From an uncultured Opitutales bacterium (GTDB lineage Bacteria; Verrucomicrobiota; Verrucomicrobiia; Opitutales; Intestinicryptomonadaceae): a DNA stretch of 64,000 bases. Of the stretch, positions 18,636 to 28,266 are shown piece after piece. The notes under the pieces are model-generated. The model did not search any database and was not told the DNA's origin. It saw only the letters and a program-made list of their open reading frames with translations. The stretch covers positions 29,545 to 93,544 of the forward strand of contig URAJ01000006.1 in assembly GCA_900545715.1 (NCBI GenBank), in the 5' to 3' direction. Both the position numbers and the translations under genes were made by a program. How positions within the stretch are numbered: position 1 is the first letter of the stretch; every line of letters begins with the position of its first letter.

Positions 18636-20072
18636 ATGAAAAGCGCAACAAATCTTAAATATACTTTACGGCAATTTTATTATTACGCCAATACGCTGTT
18701 CTTTTATGGAATGTGCGCCACAGGCGTAAATGCGCTTGCGGAGAGTACCGACTATTATTGGCGGGGAGGATCTACATGGGACGATTTGTTTATCCGTGCC
18801 GGAAATGTCGCAAATTGGAAGGCGGATGCCGAAGGAAATATCCCGCATTCAACTGTTCCGTCGGAGACTTCCAATCTGATATTTGACGTCGCAAATATGC
18901 AAAGAAACGGAAATCCGGACTATGCGAGAGTGAATTGGTATGTTGCCTATACTTCCTATCCGAGCATCAAGACGGTAAACAGCGTAACGGCGTACGTCCC
19001 TCTTGAAATACACATTACGTCTTCAATAAGCCTATTGGGAGATTGGCATGGAACTGTTTCTTCAGATTCCAAATATACTCCTTCATCAAGCGATATTGGC
19101 TCCAGAAAGTCGATGAGGCTCGTTGCCGACACCGCGAATTTTCTGACGGTCGGCGGAGATATGGCTTTGGAAACGGATAAGTATTTTAATTCAAGATTTC
19201 GTCTCGGGAGCACTTCAACGGCTTCCGCGTCTTACACGCTTGCAGTCAAAGGGGCTTTAAATTTTATAAAGAACGGCTCCGATACAGTCGGATACCACAC
19301 TTTTGACATGGCAGCGTACGACACGACAACAGGCACATATTTTTCAATGGACTTGGGAGGATTGTCGTCAAGCGGCAAGGCGGTTTATATGACTTCCGCA
19401 AAAAATCTGTCGGTGAACATAAATTTCATGTCCAATGGCGGAGTATTTAAGGGTGGAGATTTTGAAGGCGTTTTTGCGACTGAAAGCGGCGTGAGTTCCA
19501 ATCTAAGCATAAATATGAGCGGCGACGGAAGGCAGTCGATGACTATATATAAAGCCTCCAACGCGAGCCTGCATGGCTTTGAAAACGATTTGGATGGGAA
19601 GACCGATATGGCTATAAATTCCGTAGAAGTCAACAACGGAGAGCTTGTGCTCGACAGCGAGCTTTCTGTCGGAGACGTTAGGCTTTTGGGCGGGGCGCTA
19701 AAATTGTCTGCCCCGAAGGTTGAAAGGATAATTATCGATGGCGGCGGGAAGTTGATTTATAGCGGCGCGATAGTCGCGGGCGAATTGTCTGTTTACGACG
19801 CGCCCTCTGTGGATGTCGTATTTTCCGCCGATGACTTAAAAAATATGGAAATTACTATTTTTGAATTCGACAACCTGACGGACGAGTTTGACGCAAATTC
19901 GGTATTTTCGGCCTACGGGGAGTCGGGCGAGGAGCTTGGAGGGGAATTTTCCCTAATAGGCGAGGTTGGAGGTCCCGGAAGCTTGATATATACTGTTCCA
20001 GAAGCTGCGGAGTTAGCTTCAATATTTGGTCTTGTAGCCTTGCTTTTCGCCGTATCAAGAAGGCGTAAATAG
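18636..20072 (+). CDS. PEP-CTERM sorting-domain protein 2
   Basis: A 478-residue exported protein. The N-terminus has a long n-region and a hydrophobic stretch (YYANTLFFYGMCATGVNALA) ending at about residue 36. The body is beta-rich with many Ser, Gly and Thr and segments such as LDSELSVGDVRLLGGALKLS that recall the parallel-helix passenger style of the two other PEP-CTERM proteins here. The C-terminus VPEAAELASIFGLVALLFAV then SRRRK is a PEP-CTERM signal in which the motif reads VPEA rather than VPEP. Probably anchored or released at the surface by exosortase. Specific function unknown. Confidence 0.8.
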   Translation: MKSATNLKYTLRQFYYYANTLFFYGMCATGVNALAESTDYYWRGGSTWDDLFIRAGNVANWKADAEGNIPHSTVPSETSNLIFDVANMQRNGNPDYARVNWYVAYTSYPSIKTVNSVTAYVPLEIHITSSISLLGDWHGTVSSDSKYTPSSSDIGSRKSMRLVADTANFLTVGGDMALETDKYFNSRFRLGSTSTASASYTLAVKGALNFIKNGSDTVGYHTFDMAAYDTTTGTYFSMDLGGLSSSGKAVYMTSAKNLSVNINFMSNGGVFKGGDFEGVFATESGVSSNLSINMSGDGRQSMTIYKASNASLHGFENDLDGKTDMAINSVEVNNGELVLDSELSVGDVRLLGGALKLSAPKVERIIIDGGGKLIYSGAIVAGELSVYDAPSVDVVFSADDLKNMEITIFEFDNLTDEFDANSVFSAYGESGEELGGEFSLIGEVGGPGSLIYTVPEAAELASIFGLVALLFAVSRRRK

Positions 20073-20075
20073 CAT

Positions 20076-20109
20076 AAAAAAATCCGCTCTGATGAGCGGA
20101 TTTTTTTTT
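20076..20109. terminator. Bidirectional terminator
   Basis: Perfect stem AATCCGCTC with GAGCGGATT extended by A and T runs, with a TGAT loop and ten T downstream on the plus strand. It lies between PEP-CTERM gene 2 and the convergent Bax-inhibitor gene and can stop both. Confidence 0.9.
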
Positions 20110-20227
20110 GAGAATAAGCGGATTCGCCTTATTTGATTGTACGGCGCATCTTTTGAAGTTTTATAGGTGCGCCAGACGCGGCGCGAAACGCGTTGAGTTG
20201 TTTCCTGCGCCGGCAAAACCGCGCGCA

Positions 20228-20917
20228 CTATCTGCGCGAAGAAATAAGAAATTGCAGGATATACCAGAACATGAGTGCTATTGCTGCGAACAATCCGAGC
20301 GCGGCAGCCACGTATTGGTCGTTTTGGTATTGCCTAATAATCGCGCTCGTTTGGTATAGTACGACTAACCCGGCAAAAATTATCATAGCCCCAGAGAACC
20401 ACAGCCCAAGCTGCATTCCAAAAATTATTGCGCAGACGATTATCCCGAGCGCCACGAAAGAGGCTATTGTCAGAAATGAGCCGAGAAATGAAAAATCTTT
20501 TTTCGAGAAGAAAGCGTATGCGCTGATACCGGCAGTGAGGGCGGCAGTGATTATGCCGGCTTGCGGGATAGTGTCGGGGGCGAACATATTGGCAAATATT
20601 AAAAGCGGCAGAAAGATAATGGATTCCGCAATTATGTATAGGGCGAATCCCGCATATTGCTTTCCGAGAGTGGCGCCGTTGACAGCCCAAGAGTTTGCAA
20701 GCCACGATACTCCCATAAATGCGAGCAACACAATCAGCCAGTTGCTTCCCGTCACCATTTTCTGGGCGAGTTCGACGGCGGGCTGCCATGTAAGCAAAAA
20801 CGCTTCAAGGGCAATGAATCCGACGAATCCGAGCGCCAGATTCATATATACTTTTCTTATAAATTCCCCCCTCTCTGAAGCGAGAGCGGCAGTGCTTTGA
20901 TATTGTTGGTAGTACAT
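20228..20917 (-). CDS. Bax inhibitor-1 / YccA family membrane protein
   Basis: A 229-residue inner-membrane protein with seven predicted helices starting at about residue 25. The N-terminal segment (SERGEFIRKVYMNLALGFVG) and the C-terminal LVVLYQTSAIIRQYQNDQYV with the following FAAIALMFWYILQFLI match the Bax inhibitor-1 (UPF0005) family. Bacterial members are implicated in calcium leak and in membrane-protease control (YccA with FtsH); the role here is not known. Codons and context are ordinary; the gene is monocistronic by spacing. Confidence 0.88.
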   Translation of the reverse strand: MYYQQYQSTAALASERGEFIRKVYMNLALGFVGFIALEAFLLTWQPAVELAQKMVTGSNWLIVLLAFMGVSWLANSWAVNGATLGKQYAGFALYIIAESIIFLPLLIFANMFAPDTIPQAGIITAALTAGISAYAFFSKKDFSFLGSFLTIASFVALGIIVCAIIFGMQLGLWFSGAMIIFAGLVVLYQTSAIIRQYQNDQYVAAALGLFAAIALMFWYILQFLISSRR

Positions 20918-21255
20918 ATTTTTTATTTTCTGTATTTAGACAATGGCAAATTGTGATAAGTTCTTCAATTTTTATTTTTACCAAATGTCGCGGATATGCT
21001 TACTTGCGTATTCGGGCATTTTTTTATTCCATTTTTTAGGTTTCGGATGCAAAAGACATTTTCTCTATTTTAGATCCCGCATGCAGGCTAAAAATAAGCG
21101 GCGAAAGAAACCGGGAAGCTTCCAAAATAAAAATTATTTGTCGGCCGCAACATAGCGGTATTTGTTATTTATCGTAATCGCAGGCGCTTTATTTAGAATT
21201 TTTTTGTGGCTAATGCCGCGCGAATAATCAAAATTCTAACAAAACTTAAAATAAG
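20918..21255. other. Intergenic region between divergent genes
   Basis: About 340 bases between the Bax-inhibitor gene and rph, which diverge, so promoters for both should lie here. A 70-codon plus frame (20943-21155) is rich in Phe, Tyr and Lys and looks noncoding. A TAAAAT -10-like element (21247-21252) is too close to the rph ATG to serve it. Nothing else seen. Confidence 0.45.
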
Positions 21256-22005
21256 ATGGAAAAAGAAAGTCCCAAAGTTCGTTTTGACGGAAGAAATTTT
21301 AACCAGCTGCGCCCGATAAAATTCGAGCCCGGAATTGCTCCGAACGCGACAGGTTCTGTGCTTGTGTCTTTCGGAAACACGAAAGTAATATGCGCGGCAA
21401 CCGCGGAAAAGCGCGTGCCTTCGTGGATGAACTCCATGGCGGAGCAAAAGGGGTGGCTTAGCGCGGAATACTCGATGCTCCCGTACTCGACGCTCACCCG
21501 CAAACAGCGCCCGACTTCGTCCAATAAAGTGGACGGCAGGTCAGTCGAGATACAGAGGCTTATAGGCAGGTCTTTGAGGGCGGTTGCCGACTTGGAAAAA
21601 ATTCCGGGAATCACCATATGGATAGATTGCGACGTCCTTCAGGCGGACGGCGGAACGCGCACGGCGTCGATAAGCGGGGCGTATGTTGCCGCGAAGCTTG
21701 CCGTAAAGAAGCTGATGGCGTCCGGCGATATAGCGGAGGATCCATTCCGCGACTCGGTGGCGGCTGTGAGCGTTGGAATCTTGGGCGAATCGAAAGTGCT
21801 CGACTTGCCCTATGAGGAAGACAAAGACGCCGATGTTGACGCAAACATTGTAATGACAGGTTCCGGGAAATTTGTGGAAGTGCAGGCGAGCGGCGAGGAG
21901 GCGGTCTTCGGCGAGGACGAACTTGCTGAGCTCATATCGCTTGCGCGGGGCGGAATCGCGGAGATTACCGCTCTTCAAAACGAGGCAATTTCAAGTTCTA
22001 TATAG
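21256..22005 (+). CDS. rph: Ribonuclease PH
   Basis: Phosphate-dependent 3'-5' exoribonuclease that trims tRNA 3' ends. The 249 residues match the family (about 240). Hallmarks in order: RFDGRNFNQLRPIKFEPGIA, SWMNSMAEQKGWLSAEYSML, the R-x4-KVDGRSVEIQRLIGRSLRAV segment, DCDVLQADGGTRTASISGAY, and DLPYEEDKDADVDANIVMTG. The phosphate-binding arginine region is intact. The next gene begins 4 bases later, so they are likely co-transcribed. Confidence 0.95.
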   Translation: MEKESPKVRFDGRNFNQLRPIKFEPGIAPNATGSVLVSFGNTKVICAATAEKRVPSWMNSMAEQKGWLSAEYSMLPYSTLTRKQRPTSSNKVDGRSVEIQRLIGRSLRAVADLEKIPGITIWIDCDVLQADGGTRTASISGAYVAAKLAVKKLMASGDIAEDPFRDSVAAVSVGILGESKVLDLPYEEDKDADVDANIVMTGSGKFVEVQASGEEAVFGEDELAELISLARGGIAEITALQNEAISSSI

Positions 22006-22009
22006 CCCT

Positions 22010-22348
22010 ATGGAAAACGGAAAAGTAGAAATAGCCCTTTCAAAATTCAGAAAGCCCTACAACTGCGCACAGACTGTGTACGCGGCATTTAAGGGCGGAG
22101 ACGCCGAAGGCTTGGAGGAGCTTTCAAAATGCGGCGGCGGCAAGGCTCCCGAGGGGCTTTGTGGCGCGCTCTACTCGGCGGTCAAATTGTGCCCTGGGGC
22201 GGCGGATAAAATCCGCGCGGAATTTTCAGAGGCGACAGGCTCGCAATTTTGCCGCGAGATAAAAACGGTGTACCGCACTCCGTGCGAAAAGTGCGTTGAA
22301 GTTGCGGCAAAACTCGTTTGCGAGAACATTTCTCCTGAAAGCCGATAG
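22010..22348 (+). CDS. C_GCAxxG_C_C family redox-type protein
   Basis: A 112-residue protein beginning MENGKVEIALSKF. Cysteines occur as NCAQTV (about 18-20), CGGGKAPEGLCGALYSA, KLC, QFC and PCEKC, which is the pattern after which the C_GCAxxG_C_C family is named. Members are thought to take part in metal or redox chemistry; no substrate is known. No signal peptide. It is 4 bases downstream of rph. The open frame extends upstream through rph, but the ATG at 22010 gives the conserved N-terminus. Confidence 0.8.
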   Translation: MENGKVEIALSKFRKPYNCAQTVYAAFKGGDAEGLEELSKCGGGKAPEGLCGALYSAVKLCPGAADKIRAEFSEATGSQFCREIKTVYRTPCEKCVEVAAKLVCENISPESR

Positions 22349-22767
22349 TGGGCAGATGTTTCGGGCGAATGCGCGGATTTCTTTTCTGCCGTTTCGCAGC
22401 GCCGGTTGCCGTTTTTTGCGCGGAAAAGTGAAATTATGCTTTCCCTATTCGACTGGGGAAATACGAAATTGCCGCGCTCGGAAAATAAAACGGGGCTTCC
22501 ATTCGCTTGGGTAAAAATAAGCGTACTAAAAAAATTGCGAGGGATTTATTTTAGCGCAATGCGCGTTGCGCGAGGCTGTGGAAGTGGTTATATTCGCTAT
22601 TTGCGCAATGAGCGGTTGCGAGGCAAGGAAAATTCAAAAATTTCGTTTTTTTTTAACATCGGTAAGGCGCAAATAAAAAAGTTTTCGTCAAGCAAGCGAA
22701 AGTTTTGCGGGGTGCGGAGTTCAAATAAAAAAATTGCTTTCGAATAATCCGCCGGAGTTTGGATTTA
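22349..22767. other. Intergenic region between convergent genes
   Basis: About 420 bases with no supported gene. It contains a hairpin GCGCAA/TTGCGC at about 22553-22570 and many A-runs. A 113-codon plus frame at 22406 is Lys/Arg/Ser-rich without any motif and was not accepted. No terminator with a T-run found. Confidence 0.45.
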
Positions 22768-23253
22768 CTAATCTGCCTGTTGCGCGCGGGGTGCGGCGTT
22801 GCTTGCATCGGCGGATAATTCAGAGAGCGCGCTTGCGGGATCTTCGTCTGGGTCGCGAAAATATTTTGAAGCCTTTATGGCGGATATTGCGGCGCGTGTT
22901 GAGTTTTCCCACTCCCAATCGATTGTTGATATTATTTGTAGCTCTCCGTTGCGGATTACAAGCTTTTCGCGGTTGGAAGATTCAACAACTATCGTCCCGA
23001 TATTGTCTGGAATGTTCCCGCGCGGTTTTGAATTGTCTCCGCCTGCCTGCGAAAAAAATATGCAAAGTGCGAGCGCCGCGGCCGCCGCTATTAGCGGCGC
23101 CGTTGCGGCTGCAAATAATAAAACCCTATTTATTGCACGCCTCGGATTTGCCGCCCTGTGCATAATTTCCGCCATCTGCTTGTCGTCGAGCACGGCGTTT
23201 TCAAGCAGCGCGAACGCCTCTTTTATATTCTTTTGAATATTAGTGTCGTTCAT
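22768..23253 (-). CDS. Probable membrane anti-sigma factor
   Basis: A 161-residue protein with an N-terminal cytoplasmic part of about 42 residues (FALLENAVLDDKQMAEIMHR), one membrane helix (about 43-68, Ala-rich) and an outer domain of about 90 residues. That plan, and a start that overlaps the end of the ECF sigma gene by 14 bases, is typical of anti-sigma factors that hold the sigma at the membrane. There is no zinc motif H-x3-C-x2-C. Assignment rests on position and topology, not on sequence similarity. Confidence 0.55.
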   Translation of the reverse strand: MNDTNIQKNIKEAFALLENAVLDDKQMAEIMHRAANPRRAINRVLLFAAATAPLIAAAAALALCIFFSQAGGDNSKPRGNIPDNIGTIVVESSNREKLVIRNGELQIISTIDWEWENSTRAAISAIKASKYFRDPDEDPASALSELSADASNAAPRAQQAD

Positions 23254-23752
23254 TTTTCATTTCTCTTCTGAGGGTTTCAAGCGCACGGGAAGCGGCTACG
23301 CACGCGTGGTTTTCCGATATGCCGAGTATCTCCGAGATATCGGCGTATTTTAGGCCGGAAAAATATCTGAGCATTAGAACCTCAGCCTGCAATTTTGGAA
23401 GTTTTGCTATAAGGAGCAAAAGATGTTCCTTGTCGGGGCTCGAAGCGTCGGATTCGTCGGCGAGCGTTTTTATATATTCTTCGTCGAATGGAACGCAGAA
23501 TTTTTGTCGCCGCAGAATGTCTATTGTCCTGTTTCTGCATGTCTTATAGAGCCATGCGGATATTCTGCCTTCGTCGATATTTTTAAGGGAGCAAAGTTTT
23601 AAGAAAGTGTCTGCGGCGGCGTCGCGCGCAATTTCCACGTCGCGGCATATAAGCCGTGAGTAGGCTATGAGCTTTTTCGAATGGGCCGCGACTATCCGCG
23701 ATATTTTCTCGCTTCGTTCGTCCACTTTATTTTTTCGCCCTTTTAGCCGCAT
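23240..23752 (-). CDS. ECF-type RNA polymerase sigma factor
   Basis: A 170-residue sigma-70 family protein with region 2 (DAAADTFLKLCSLKNI, WLYKTCRNRTIDILRR) and region 4 (LPKLQAEVLMLRYFSGLKYA then DISEILGISENHACVAASRA) and no region 1 or 3, as in ECF sigmas. It should direct polymerase to a small regulon in response to an envelope signal. The ATG at 23752 lies 26 bases inside the upstream Sel1 gene; a GTG at 23725, just after that stop, is an alternative that removes nine basic residues. It is followed by the overlapping anti-sigma candidate. Confidence 0.88.
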   Translation of the reverse strand: MRLKGRKNKVDERSEKISRIVAAHSKKLIAYSRLICRDVEIARDAAADTFLKLCSLKNIDEGRISAWLYKTCRNRTIDILRRQKFCVPFDEEYIKTLADESDASSPDKEHLLLLIAKLPKLQAEVLMLRYFSGLKYADISEILGISENHACVAASRALETLRREMKNERH

Positions 23753-26700
23753 TGGTTCTTGCCATTTGTAATTTTGCTTCTACGGCTTCTAATTTCCGCG
23801 GATTGTCAAAACCGTTTTTCGGGTCGAAGAAAGACAGTATGTCTTCATAGATTCGTAGGGCGCATATTGGATTTGTTTGTGTGTCGGCGAGAGCTTCGAG
23901 TTGGCTGAGCCAAAAGAGTGAAATCTTTTCGTCCTTTGGCAACACGGGGTCTTTGCACGCGCGCAAAACACCACTTGTTGCGCGCGGGTTGAACCATTGC
24001 GCGTAAAATAAAAACGGGTGGCGCAGAGTGTTTTTATCGACGGGGATTTTTCTTATTAGAGAGAGAATTTCGTCCAGCTTTTTGCCGTCGCCCTCTCCGA
24101 GTATTCCCTTCATGTGGCAATACGCAAGAATCCCGTAAGCCCTCCAGAGCAGTTTATTGTCGCCTTTCGCCGCACATATTGCGCTTTCCAGATATTCTTT
24201 CGCTTTCTCCGGATTTTTCTCTACCCCGATTCCCGATATGTACAGCAGGGCAGCGTCAGTTTTAGCGTCGATGTTATTGGGGAAAAGTTCCAGCCATTTA
24301 AATGTTAAATTTGCGGCTTTTTTTTGGTCTTCTGCGATGCCCGATAATTTTAACAGCCTTGCCGCGTTTAGATAGACTGTTGAGACTTCGTTGGAGGGCC
24401 TTCCGCTTTTGTATGAGGCGATGGACATTTCATACAATTCCAGCGCTTTTTGAAGATTGCGCTTTGCGAATTTTCCGTCTTCGCAAATTTGTGCGTACAA
24501 GATTATGGGAGTCAAAAATCCCTCATTTGCCGCCGCGCTTGCGGAGCGTTTTAGCAGTTCTACTCCGAGTTCCGGGCACTTTGGCATGCCTTGCGAATCC
24601 GAGAGATATCCACTTCCGTAAATCATTTGCAATGCGAGCGGGTAGGCGTCTTGGGCAAAATTCGGAGATTTTGAAAGCAAGTCTATATATTTGAGCGACG
24701 CCTCCTCGGATTTTTCCACGCCAAGCCCCTCTTTATGCATGAGCGCCAGCCATGCGCATGCGGACGTGTTTATGTTGCCGGGATCTTCTTTAAGCGCGCA
24801 CTCGAAAAGCTCAATGGCCTTTTTGTAATCTTTCTGCGTTCCTCGCCCGTTAAAGTACAGCCCGCCGAGGTAGGTGGACCCGAGGCCCGATTTGTGTATT
24901 TTGCAAATCAATTTAAACGCCTGCTTGTCTGTTTCGGGCTTTTTTTTGCGGAGGAGCCTGAGCGCCTTGTGTGCTATGGCATTTGCGTTGCCGCTTGCTA
25001 TGAGTTTATTTTCAATGGCGTCGCGCAAAGATGTATATGCGTGCTTTTCAAGAAAGTTGAGAAGTTCAAAATACGAGCCGTCTTTGCGGTTGAGGGGGAT
25101 TTTGCCAATATTTTTTATGATAAAGTCGGGCGGGATATTAGGCTTATAAAAATTTACATAGTTCCCGGAAGATATGGAATTGATTACTATAAAATAGGCT
25201 TGTTCAGAATTGAAAGAGTCGCCGCCGAGACTTTCAAATAATTTGCCGTAGTATTTAAGCCCTTTCGCCTTGTCCGATTTAACTCCCAACCCGTAATAGT
25301 GCATGTCTCCGAGAGCCGCGCAATAGTTCAAATCTTCGGGCGAATTTTTGTGGAGAGTCTCAAAAAGTTTGAATGCGTCTTTGTAGTTTTTATTTTTTAA
25401 TTCCGACTTTGCGAGTGCGTAGGACAGCGCCTCGTTTTCGGGATTGAGCTTGTGGGCGTTGCGCAAATCCTCCAATGGATTGTTTTCAAAGTAGTGGACG
25501 TCATAAGGATTGGAGGGAAAGATGGTGTTAAGGTACAATACAAGCTTCTCTTTCGCTTCGGGATTCGCGGTGGCGCTCCCGATTAGGGAATCGGGAGATA
25601 TGTAAATGTCTTGGGTTATTCCGGCGGCGGATTTCGCGTAAGCCGAGCATAAGATCGGGTTCCCGCGTCCTTTTATTGCGCCCGAATATGCGTAGGACAA
25701 TACAGCGAATGCGAGCTTTTTTATTTTCGGCATTTTTGAGAGCCTATTTAGGAGGCTTACGGCTTCGTCAAATTCGCCGGCAGATTTTTCTTGGGCTTTT
25801 AAAAGTTTTGCTATCGCAAGGGGGATTGAAAAGTTCGCGTTCTTGGAGTGCTTTGAGAGAGAGTCCAATATAAAGTCCGTCGGAATGTGGGCGTTTGAAA
25901 CTTTGTATAGAAAGCCGTCGTCTCCTGTCTTGGCGTACATGCGCATATTGTATTCGGCGTCTGCGTCCGATGAGACTTCAATGGGAAGGTTCAAGTTTTT
26001 TGCGGACTGTTTGTATTTATCGGGGGCGTTGAGAATTATTGGAATGGGGTTTGACGACATGATTTTTACCGCATCGGGGTATCCGGCGTCCGCGAGCTTC
26101 AATAGGTCGCCGCGCGCGGAGTATTTGTTTGCGGAATTTTGCATATCCAGCGGGTTGTACGAACATATTGCGCGCAAAAACCTGTTTTCGGTCGTTTGCG
26201 GCAGGGAAGCGAAATATTCGGCAAATTCTTCGCGCGCCTTTATGGGGCGCGGCTCTATTTCTGAGGCGGAATTGCGCCAGTATTTCAGGCCGTCTTCGCT
26301 TTTGAATTTGCCCAAATTGTAAAAGGATAGAATGGCGTGGCTCCAAGTGTATTTGTCTATTTTTTTTCTAATGCTTTCGGCTTTCTCAGGGGGATATGCG
26401 TCGAGCTCCCCCCTTTCCGCCATGATTGCCGCGAGTTCGCATAGTATTCCGTTTTCGGAACCTCCGCTTCTTAAAAATTTTAAAAGGTATTTTTTTGCGA
26501 GGGGTATATTTTGCTTCACGCCACTGCCGAAATACAGGCTTAGGATAACTTCTCCCGCTTTTTCCATATTCCCGAGGTCGAGCGATTCCATTTTATACGC
26601 GAATGCCGCCCTCTCATTGGGCTCTATGAGATATTTTTCGCATGATATTGGTATCCCTTCGTAAATCTGCGCGAGCCTAAGCAGGGATTTAGTGTCGCCC

Positions 26701-28211
26701 AAGCAGGCGGCATCGTGGTACATCTTTAAGGCTGAATCGGCGGAGTCGGTCTTTACGGTAAATCCGTCGAGCGGAAAATATTTTGGCAGGGACGTTTTTA
26801 ATAAAAATAAATCTCCCAATATTCGCAGTGCTTGGGCTGTCCATGCGGCTTCTACGCTTTGGCGGACGGCTTCGCTGGCGTATAGGCGCGCCTTTTGGGC
26901 ACTGAAATCAACGGGCATATTTACGACTTTAAACGATGCGTTTTCCGAGTTTCCGCCCGAATATAGCTCGGCGAGCGCAAGGCTTGCGTAGGCGTTTGAT
27001 TCGGCCGACAATCTCTCGAGAATCGAAAGCGCGTCTTTGGCTTTTTGCTTGTCGTATTTGCCGATTAGATAGTCGAAGGCGAAAAGAGTTTGTAAGCCGA
27101 GCAGCTTTTTTGCGTACACAACTTTTTCTATGTCGTCTGAAGAATTTTTTAGCTCCTCCAAACTTTTATTGTAGGCTTTTTTTATCTTTTCTTTGATTGA
27201 GGCGTTGTATTCGCGCAAGCGGTCGGTTGCGGAATTTTCAAATTCCCGCGCCATATTTGCGTAGATTGCAGCTTCCTTCGGAGAGTCCGCGACAAACATG
27301 CGCTTATTCCCGTATGTAAGGGCAAATGTGCTTTCAAAGGACAAGCAAAAATGGGGATTTTTTAGGCTTCGGATTTTGCCTTGCAAAAGTTCTGCCTTGG
27401 CGGGGTTGGTTTCGGTTCCCAATCCCTCGCGGTATGCGTGCGCGACAAGGGCGGCGGCTTTTGCTTCGCCGTAAAAATTTCCGCTCGTAAATCGCGCCAG
27501 CGACTGCGCCGCGGAAAATTTTTCCCGCGCGAGGAATTTTTCAGCGAGGGGTTTTAGGATCTCCATAGTCCCTTTCCAATCGCCGCGCTTTGCGAGCGCC
27601 TCGCCGCGTTTCATCTGGTAAAACTCCCCTTCTTTCGATGCGCGCGAGAGTATGCCATATAAAGTGGGAAGCTCGGCGGCGGCGTCCCTAAAATTTTTTA
27701 TTTTGCCGCAATTTGTCTCTATAAAAAACGCGAGCTTTACTGCCGCCGGCTGGAATCCGCCTTTTGCAAGGCCCAATAGGCTGTCGAAGGCGGCGTTGAA
27801 TTTTTTTGCGTCTGCCGCGTCTGCTGACGCTTTTAGATTGTCGAAGAGCAGATCGCACTTTGCGGCGGAGCAAGCGTAATCATCGCCTTCAGCGGCGAGC
27901 TTTTCAAGCAGCTTCTCGCGCTCGGCTTTGTCCTTCAAAAAATTTGACAAGTAATATCCGGCGAGACGCAACCCGCGCTTTTCATACAATTCCCTGATTT
28001 CCGAAACGGATTTTTCCCGTTCGTACGGGATATTGTCAAGGGCGGAGCGCAGCTTTGCGTATGGGTTGCCGCTTTCGGAAAGTTTTTCGGCTTCAGGCGC
28101 GGGAAATTGGTAGGCGTCTTGCAGCTTCTTGTAGTCGGCATAGTCGATTTTAGCCGAGGCGCAAACGGAAAGGGCGAGGGCGGTTATGGAGAGCAATATT
28201 TTTACCGTCAT
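23727..28211 (-). CDS. Giant secreted Sel1/TPR repeat protein
   Basis: A 1494-residue exported protein with a signal peptide (about 1-20, ending VCASA). Many Sel1-like repeats are scattered along it, for example AHAYREGLGTETNPAKA, LYFGSGVKQNIPLAKKYLLK, MHYYGLGVKSDKAKGLKYYG, LYFNGRGTQKDYKKAIELFE, MHKEGLGVEKSEEASLKYID and LYISGIGVEKNPEKAKEYLE, mixed with TPR-like helices. Such repeats make curved solenoids for protein binding. It is the first gene of a unit with the ECF sigma and anti-sigma genes, so it may sense or scaffold in the envelope for that system; this is inference. Far longer than usual Sel1 proteins. Confidence 0.8.
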   Translation of the reverse strand: MTVKILLSITALALSVCASAKIDYADYKKLQDAYQFPAPEAEKLSESGNPYAKLRSALDNIPYEREKSVSEIRELYEKRGLRLAGYYLSNFLKDKAEREKLLEKLAAEGDDYACSAAKCDLLFDNLKASADAADAKKFNAAFDSLLGLAKGGFQPAAVKLAFFIETNCGKIKNFRDAAAELPTLYGILSRASKEGEFYQMKRGEALAKRGDWKGTMEILKPLAEKFLAREKFSAAQSLARFTSGNFYGEAKAAALVAHAYREGLGTETNPAKAELLQGKIRSLKNPHFCLSFESTFALTYGNKRMFVADSPKEAAIYANMAREFENSATDRLREYNASIKEKIKKAYNKSLEELKNSSDDIEKVVYAKKLLGLQTLFAFDYLIGKYDKQKAKDALSILERLSAESNAYASLALAELYSGGNSENASFKVVNMPVDFSAQKARLYASEAVRQSVEAAWTAQALRILGDLFLLKTSLPKYFPLDGFTVKTDSADSALKMYHDAACLGDTKSLLRLAQIYEGIPISCEKYLIEPNERAAFAYKMESLDLGNMEKAGEVILSLYFGSGVKQNIPLAKKYLLKFLRSGGSENGILCELAAIMAERGELDAYPPEKAESIRKKIDKYTWSHAILSFYNLGKFKSEDGLKYWRNSASEIEPRPIKAREEFAEYFASLPQTTENRFLRAICSYNPLDMQNSANKYSARGDLLKLADAGYPDAVKIMSSNPIPIILNAPDKYKQSAKNLNLPIEVSSDADAEYNMRMYAKTGDDGFLYKVSNAHIPTDFILDSLSKHSKNANFSIPLAIAKLLKAQEKSAGEFDEAVSLLNRLSKMPKIKKLAFAVLSYAYSGAIKGRGNPILCSAYAKSAAGITQDIYISPDSLIGSATANPEAKEKLVLYLNTIFPSNPYDVHYFENNPLEDLRNAHKLNPENEALSYALAKSELKNKNYKDAFKLFETLHKNSPEDLNYCAALGDMHYYGLGVKSDKAKGLKYYGKLFESLGGDSFNSEQAYFIVINSISSGNYVNFYKPNIPPDFIIKNIGKIPLNRKDGSYFELLNFLEKHAYTSLRDAIENKLIASGNANAIAHKALRLLRKKKPETDKQAFKLICKIHKSGLGSTYLGGLYFNGRGTQKDYKKAIELFECALKEDPGNINTSACAWLALMHKEGLGVEKSEEASLKYIDLLSKSPNFAQDAYPLALQMIYGSGYLSDSQGMPKCPELGVELLKRSASAAANEGFLTPIILYAQICEDGKFAKRNLQKALELYEMSIASYKSGRPSNEVSTVYLNAARLLKLSGIAEDQKKAANLTFKWLELFPNNIDAKTDAALLYISGIGVEKNPEKAKEYLESAICAAKGDNKLLWRAYGILAYCHMKGILGEGDGKKLDEILSLIRKIPVDKNTLRHPFLFYAQWFNPRATSGVLRACKDPVLPKDEKISLFWLSQLEALADTQTNPICALRIYEDILSFFDPKNGFDNPRKLEAVEAKLQMARTNAAKRAKK

Positions 28212-28266
28212 ATATTGTTATACGAATGACGGCGCAATTTTATTACAAATCTGATAAAAAGAAACG

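Noticed and set aside
20943..21155. A 70-codon plus frame upstream of rph
   Set aside because: Composition like noncoding A/T-rich DNA, no initiation site or motif.
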